Shown here piece after piece: positions 59,509 through 64,000 of a stretch of DNA of 64,000 nucleotides. The notes beneath the pieces are model-generated. The model saw only the letters and a list, made by a program, of their open reading frames with translations, was not told the DNA's origin and made no database searches. The translations under genes and the position numbers were made by a program. This DNA comes from UBA6926 sp045562535 (GTDB taxonomy: Bacteria; Chloroflexota; Dehalococcoidia; UBA6926), in contig JBJKVP010000006.1 of NCBI GenBank assembly GCA_045562535.1, positions 62,001 through 126,000 of the forward strand. Reading direction: 5' to 3'. Within the stretch, counting starts at the first letter, position 1; every line of letters begins with the position of its first letter.

Positions 59509-61785
59509 ATGGATCTCACTCGGCGAGACTTTTTGAGAGTAGCTGGAGCATCATCTGTTGCTGGCATATTGTTTGCGGGCTGTGCTATTCCTGAAAGAGA
59601 ACTTATAAAACAAAGCCCAAGAGATATGCCTGAAGATTTAGCTACAGGTACAGAAGATTGGTACGCGACTCAATGCGGTATCTGCAATGAGCATCATGGA
59701 ATCATCGTCCGAGTTTTAGAAGGACGAGCAAAGAAGATTGAAGGGAACCCAGATCACCCCACCAACCGAGGTCGACTATTGCCGACTTGCTTGAGTGGGG
59801 TTCAATCACTTTACCATCCTGATCGGCTTACAACTCCTATGGCAGGGGATACTCCTATCAGTTGGGATGATGGAATGAAGAGGGTCGTCGATGCTTTTAA
59901 TAGTAATAACTCTAAGAGGACACTTCTTATAACAGGCGCTGACACCACGCTTTTATCTCATGTGGTAGATGAATTTGTAGACGCTTCTGGAATCGAGCAT
60001 ATGGTTCTTGAAGATCTTGAAGATACTGTACTACGCAATGCCGTCAGCGATATTTTTGGCGAAGACGGGATTCCTCATTTTGATATCCAGAACGCTAAGA
60101 CCGTTTTATCTATAGGAGCAGACTTTTTAGAGTCATGGGTTGCACCCCTACAATACAGCAGAGCATATGGAGAATTTCGAAGCTCTGAAAATAGTGGGAC
60201 AGGTGTCCGCGGCCACTTGATATATGCGGGCCCCAGATTTTCGATGACAGCTGCAAATGCCGATCAGTGGCTTCCTATTGCTCCAGGTCAGGAAAGTAAT
60301 TTCGCTTTAAGCGTTGCCTACGTACTAATACGAGATAATTTAGCAGATGCATCAGTAGTGGATAAGATGACTAATGGCCGAGGGGCGACTGCGCTAGCTG
60401 CGTTTGCTCCAGAGACTATAGCTCCCCTCATAGGCGCTACCGAAGGTGTAATTTCGCCTAAGGATATCGAAGATGTAGCTAAGCATTTATCAGAAGAATC
60501 GCCCGGACTTGTTTTAGCAGGTGGCTCTGCGTCGGCTCAACAAAATGGTAACTTGAATATTAAGGCATCACTTTTAATTAATGCCCTACTTGGCAACATT
60601 GGAAAACAAGGTGGGATTCAATGGACCACAGACTCCCCTCTTAGAGAGCTGAATAATTTTAAAGCACCTAATACTTTTGCTGATTGGAAATCTGTAACTC
60701 AAAGGATGGACCAAGGCGAATTTGATTTAGTTTTAATTCATGGAGCCAACCCGGTGCACAATTTAGAAGTTCTTGATTTCAAAGATAAGCTATCTAAAGT
60801 TGGGTCAATTATATCTTTCTCTCCGATTATGGATGAAAGTGCAGAGCTGGCAAATTTGGTTCTACCTGATCAAAATTATTTGGAGACTTGGAATATTGGC
60901 GTTCCGAACCCAAACCCTGGGTACCCTGTATTGACACTTCAGCAACCGGTGGTTCCCGCATTACTTAATGAAGAAAATGAGATTGTCTACGATAATCGCC
61001 CATTTGGCGATATTTTGACACACGTTGGTCAAGAACTTGGTTACAAATCGATCGCCTGGGAAAATATGGAAGATCTTGTGAAAACTAAAATGTCAGAGGT
61101 GCACAGGCGAAATAGAGGAAGAGGCTCGATTCAAGGGGCGACTTTTGAGGCGTTTTGGGCAGGAGTGCTCCAGCGAGGTGGCTGGTGGGATACGAAAGCT
61201 CAGCAAACCAATCTTGGGCCTGTTATAGCATCATTATCTGACACGGAACTTACTGTACAAAACAGCCCGACCGAAGCTGAGGATAGCGGTGTTTATCACC
61301 TTGTTCCTTTTGTTAGCGTGGGACTTGGTTCGGGGTCACAAAGCTATTTGCCGTGGCCGCAATCGACTCCCGACCCTGTGACTTCGGTAGTATGGGAGAC
61401 TTGGGTAGAGGTTAATGCTCGTGAGGCGAAAAGACTTGGTTTGCGAGATGGGGACATAGTGAACGTTGAATCAGTAACTACTGGGGAGGAATCTTCAGTC
61501 ATTCAGGCACCGGTTTATATACACCCTGGGATACCTCCTAATGTAGTGGGCATCCCTATGGGTAGAGGGCATACTGCATCAGGCAGATATGCAAAAGACT
61601 TTGGAACGAATGTAAGAAAACTTTTGTCCATCAGTGAAGTCGAAGGCACAGGAGCCCAGGCTTGGGGAGTTAGCAAGGTGACAATTAGTGGTACGGGCCA
61701 AAGGCTTCGATTACCTCGTATGGAGGGTGGAATAACTGGTATGCAACTCGAAGGAACACATATTATTCAAGTTACGGGAAGTTAG
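59509..61785 (+). CDS. actB1: Alternative complex III molybdopterin-fold subunit (ActB, N-terminal part)
   Basis: A 758-residue protein of the molybdopterin oxidoreductase fold. A twin-arginine signal (TRRDFLR, residues 4-10) ends in a lipobox (FAGC), so Cys25 is probably lipidated and the folded protein exported. Early Cys residues (C56, C59 in CGIC, then C94) leave one ligand of the usual four-Cys Fe-S set missing, as expected for ActB1, which does not carry a molybdenum cofactor. The C-terminal domain has the aspartate-decarboxylase-like barrel (EVNAREAKRLGLRDGDIVNVES). In well-studied organisms ActB is a fusion with the next gene; here they are separate. A true polysulfide-reductase-type enzyme is the alternative. 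Confidence 0.83.
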   Translation: MDLTRRDFLRVAGASSVAGILFAGCAIPERELIKQSPRDMPEDLATGTEDWYATQCGICNEHHGIIVRVLEGRAKKIEGNPDHPTNRGRLLPTCLSGVQSLYHPDRLTTPMAGDTPISWDDGMKRVVDAFNSNNSKRTLLITGADTTLLSHVVDEFVDASGIEHMVLEDLEDTVLRNAVSDIFGEDGIPHFDIQNAKTVLSIGADFLESWVAPLQYSRAYGEFRSSENSGTGVRGHLIYAGPRFSMTAANADQWLPIAPGQESNFALSVAYVLIRDNLADASVVDKMTNGRGATALAAFAPETIAPLIGATEGVISPKDIEDVAKHLSEESPGLVLAGGSASAQQNGNLNIKASLLINALLGNIGKQGGIQWTTDSPLRELNNFKAPNTFADWKSVTQRMDQGEFDLVLIHGANPVHNLEVLDFKDKLSKVGSIISFSPIMDESAELANLVLPDQNYLETWNIGVPNPNPGYPVLTLQQPVVPALLNEENEIVYDNRPFGDILTHVGQELGYKSIAWENMEDLVKTKMSEVHRRNRGRGSIQGATFEAFWAGVLQRGGWWDTKAQQTNLGPVIASLSDTELTVQNSPTEAEDSGVYHLVPFVSVGLGSGSQSYLPWPQSTPDPVTSVVWETWVEVNAREAKRLGLRDGDIVNVESVTTGEESSVIQAPVYIHPGIPPNVVGIPMGRGHTASGRYAKDFGTNVRKLLSISEVEGTGAQAWGVSKVTISGTGQRLRLPRMEGGITGMQLEGTHIIQVTGS

Positions 61786-61811
61786 ATAATTATGAATGGA
61801 GTGAGTGACAG

Positions 61812-62531
61812 ATGTCAGATGTAAAATGGGGAATGGTCGTCGATGTTGATAAATGCTCGGGATGCCAGGCATGTGTTATAGCCTGTATGGCAGAAAATAA
61901 TATTCCAATTAATTTAGACCGTGATTTTAAAGAGAATCGGTCGATTGCATGGATTCGCATAGAAAGATATTGGGAAGGCGAATATCCAGATGTAAAAGCA
62001 AGATTTTTACCGGTTTTGTGCCAGCATTGCGGGAATGCTCCTTGCGAGCCCGTTTGCCCAGTCTATGCAACATTCCATAATGATCAAGGTATGAACATCC
62101 AGGTTTATAATCGTTGTGTCGGCACCCGGTATTGCGCAAATAATTGCCCTTACCATGCTAGATATTTTAATTATCGTCGTCCCACTTGGCCAGAAACATA
62201 CAATAACTACCTAAATCCAGATGTCACTGTCCGAGATCGAGGCATAATGGAAAAATGTAGTTTTTGTGTTCAAAGAATTAATGCTGCGACCCGAATTGCA
62301 AAACGAGATGGGAATGAAGATGCTATTGCAGGACTTCAGACCGCCTGTGCACAGGCGTGCCCAACCGATGCTCTGGTTTTTGGTAATCTTAATAATCCAG
62401 ATAGCCAAGTATCTCAGCTATACGATGACGAAAGGTCATACGTACTACAGGAATCCATAGGAACTCAGCCTAATATAAGGTATCTAAAGAAAATTGATGA
62501 ACATGCTGCTGAAAAGGCACATGCTCACTAG
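61812..62531 (+). CDS. actB2: Alternative complex III iron-sulfur subunit (ActB, C-terminal part)
   Basis: A 239-residue ferredoxin-type protein with four cluster motifs: CSGCQACVIAC, CQHCGNAPCEPVCP, CVGTRYCANNCP (only three Cys, typical of a [3Fe-4S] site) and CSFCVQRI paired with CAQACPTDA. Three [4Fe-4S] clusters and one [3Fe-4S] is the composition known for the C-terminal half of ActB. No signal peptide is present, so it presumably travels with the Tat substrate ActB1. GGAGTGAG lies before the ATG. It is 26 bases from its neighbours in one operon. Confidence 0.87.
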   Translation: MSDVKWGMVVDVDKCSGCQACVIACMAENNIPINLDRDFKENRSIAWIRIERYWEGEYPDVKARFLPVLCQHCGNAPCEPVCPVYATFHNDQGMNIQVYNRCVGTRYCANNCPYHARYFNYRRPTWPETYNNYLNPDVTVRDRGIMEKCSFCVQRINAATRIAKRDGNEDAIAGLQTACAQACPTDALVFGNLNNPDSQVSQLYDDERSYVLQESIGTQPNIRYLKKIDEHAAEKAHAH

Positions 62532-62557
62532 AAAAAAAGGACGGAAAGAATACAAGA

Positions 62558-63961
62558 ATGCAAAATACTGATGGAAATGAAGTGGTAAATCCTGGGGCAC
62601 CTGCGACCCAGGAAGATCTTACTCAAGAACTGCTCCATGACTCTCTTCAGACAGGATCTAGGATGCGCAAAGCATTGCTGATCTCTGGTGTGTTATCGAT
62701 TCTTGGATTCGTAGGCCTTTTTATGCATTTTGCTAGCGGAACTAGCGACCATACAACCTGGAATTTTTATGCTGTTGTATATTTTTATGTATTTTCTGTG
62801 ACCATGGGGATACCTATGGCGAGCATTGGGCTGAGGATGGCGCGTGCGCAGTGGCGGCGCCCTACTAGTAGATCTGCGGAGCTATTTGCAATAGCTGGGC
62901 CAATTAATTTGATATTCTTCATACCAATTTTATTGGTTGCTCCTCCAATTGAAGGAAGAAATAGCTTATGGATGGATTGGGCCCTTGCGCCGTGGTTCCC
63001 AGATATAATAATGATGGTGTTATTAGTGGTGACAGGGTTAGCATTTTTGTATGTTTCGCTGCTTCCTGATTTAGCTAGCGTTAGAGATCATGGGACCGGG
63101 AGAGCCCAGAGGGTAGCAAAAACCTTGTCTAGAGACTGGAATGGAACGAAATCTCAGTGGTCGATTCATAAGTCGGCGTTAGGTATTTTAGGAGCGTTCT
63201 ACATAACAGCATATGCTATGACTCATCTGGTTTTATCTACTGATTTTGCCATGACTTTGGTTCCTGGATGGAAGGACCCTATTTTCCCGGCATTTCATGC
63301 TGTTACAGGGATCCAGATGGGTGCAGCCTTACTAATAGTTACTATGTACTTATTACGCCGTTTAGGTGGCCTCGGGAGATACTTCGAGCTAGAACAATTC
63401 TGGGGGTATAGTCGTTTACTACTTGCACTTAGTTTGTTTTATTTCTACTTCTGGTGGTGTGCTTTTATTTTATTCTGGTATGCTCGCTTACCACATGAGC
63501 AATCTGTAGTGGCATTGTTTATTTCCGGAGACTATGCTGATCCAAATGTTTTTACTAGGCCTCAGTTCTTAATGTTTGTGGGAGCCATAGGATTTTCCTT
63601 CATTCTCCCATTCCTTTTACTGATGTGGAATATTCTACGGCGTAGCATAGTTGCCCCTACGATTGTGGGTGTAATTGTGCTTATAGGTGGATTTTTCGAT
63701 CGTATGAGATTATACGCTAACTCTTGGTCTGTTGATCAGGTAGGCGGGCATGGGCTACATCACATACCAGAGGTGAATGCCCCGACAATTCCTGACCTTT
63801 TTGTATTGATTGGCATGGTGTCTTCTATACTATTCTTATACTTACTGGTTTCAAGAGTAGTTGGATTTGTGTCCTTATGGGAGACCAGACAAGCATTACT
63901 CTTAAGATTTGTTAAACCATGGGGCGTTGGCCACGCAAGCGTGGTAATTAAACCGGAATAA
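62558..63961 (+). CDS. actC: Alternative complex III NrfD-like membrane subunit (ActC)
   Basis: A 467-residue integral membrane protein with about 10 helices, of the NrfD/PsrC family, which forms the quinol site of complex III-type enzymes. Notable stretches are WNFYAVVYFYVFSVTMGIPMASIGLRMARAQWRRPTSRSAELFAIAGPINLIFF, HKSALGILGAFYITAYAMTHLVLSTDFAMTLVPGWKDPIFPAFHAVTGIQMGAALL and YFWWCAFILFWYARLPHEQ. The first 40 residues are polar and cytoplasmic. ActB2 directly precedes it. The remaining act genes should follow beyond the window edge. Confidence 0.9.
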   Translation: MQNTDGNEVVNPGAPATQEDLTQELLHDSLQTGSRMRKALLISGVLSILGFVGLFMHFASGTSDHTTWNFYAVVYFYVFSVTMGIPMASIGLRMARAQWRRPTSRSAELFAIAGPINLIFFIPILLVAPPIEGRNSLWMDWALAPWFPDIIMMVLLVVTGLAFLYVSLLPDLASVRDHGTGRAQRVAKTLSRDWNGTKSQWSIHKSALGILGAFYITAYAMTHLVLSTDFAMTLVPGWKDPIFPAFHAVTGIQMGAALLIVTMYLLRRLGGLGRYFELEQFWGYSRLLLALSLFYFYFWWCAFILFWYARLPHEQSVVALFISGDYADPNVFTRPQFLMFVGAIGFSFILPFLLLMWNILRRSIVAPTIVGVIVLIGGFFDRMRLYANSWSVDQVGGHGLHHIPEVNAPTIPDLFVLIGMVSSILFLYLLVSRVVGFVSLWETRQALLLRFVKPWGVGHASVVIKPE

Positions 63962-63977
63962 GGATTGGAGTGCAGAA

Positions 63978-64000
63978 TTGATTTTGAATATTAATGGGGA
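63978..64000 (+). CDS. Start of next act-operon gene (partial)
   Basis: The last 23 bases contain a possible TTG start at 63978 with GGAG at 63967-63970, 7 bases upstream, and a frame open to the edge. In alternative complex III operons the next gene is usually actD (a DUF3341 membrane protein). Too little sequence is present to confirm; a later ATG at 63993 is also possible. Confidence 0.3.

Overview
The window is an AT-rich bacterial chromosome segment that is densely packed with genes on both strands. The gene set points to an aerobic, probably marine, Chloroflexota bacterium; a SAR202/Dehalococcoidia-type lineage is my inference, not something the sequence proves. Reasons are a pentaheme-cytochrome alternative complex III, CaiB/BaiF CoA-transferases, an FAD monooxygenase and many MFS carriers, a mycobacterial-type CysO/CysM cysteine pathway, frequent TTG start codons, and a DnaD/DnaC-type helicase-loading module beside dnaB and rplI. 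No integrase, transposase, phage gene or CRISPR array was seen, and no stretch above 300 bases lacks a gene.

Layout. 0-12 kb: a truncated lipoprotein gene, a small Cys-rich HTH protein, gyrB, era, nadD, obgE, dnaA, fmt, ribosomal protein L25, cysM, moeB and a lipoprotein. 12-19 kb: a complete phosphate regulon (phoB-phoR, then pstS-pstC-pstA-pstB-phoU) with a three-repeat Pho box before pstS and a terminator-like hairpin between pstS and pstC. 19-32 kb: mixed metabolism (alpha-hydroxyacid dehydrogenase, MFS carriers, PEP-mutase/isocitrate-lyase family enzyme, acyl-ACP desaturase, YceI protein, trpD, aspartate dehydrogenase, ThDP enzyme), then tRNA-Arg, a TauE/SafE permease and a broken tRNA-Arg copy. 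32-39 kb: a membrane-anchored thioredoxin with an in-frame TGA at the first redox Cys position (a candidate selenoprotein), tRNA-His, mazG, three MFS genes, a 33-residue membrane peptide, cysO and msrB. 39-47 kb: a catabolic cluster (FAD monooxygenase, carboxymuconolactone decarboxylase-like protein, two CaiB/BaiF genes, arylsulfotransferase-like protein, enoyl-CoA hydratase) and tRNA-Pro. 47-58 kb: metH, a protein resembling a class I lysyl-tRNA synthetase without its signature motifs, purL, rplI, dnaB, a DnaD-like gene, a tandem DnaC-like ATPase and a HIT protein. 58.6-64 kb: the start of an alternative complex III operon, which runs off the right edge.

How the parts connect. CysM, MoeB and CysO together form the thiocarboxylate route to cysteine, although cysO lies about 27 kb from the other two and carries one extra residue after its Gly-Gly. 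DnaB, the DnaD-like protein and the tandem DnaC-like ATPase look like the replicative helicase and its loading machinery. PhoBR and PstSCAB-PhoU form a self-contained phosphate-sensing and uptake unit. The act genes would oxidise quinol and pass electrons to a cytochrome. The observations most worth following are the UGA-containing thioredoxin, the degenerate LysRS-like protein, the duplicated helicase-loader ATPase, the CysO C-terminus, the tRNA-Arg half-duplication around tauE, and a structured element between dnaA and fmt.
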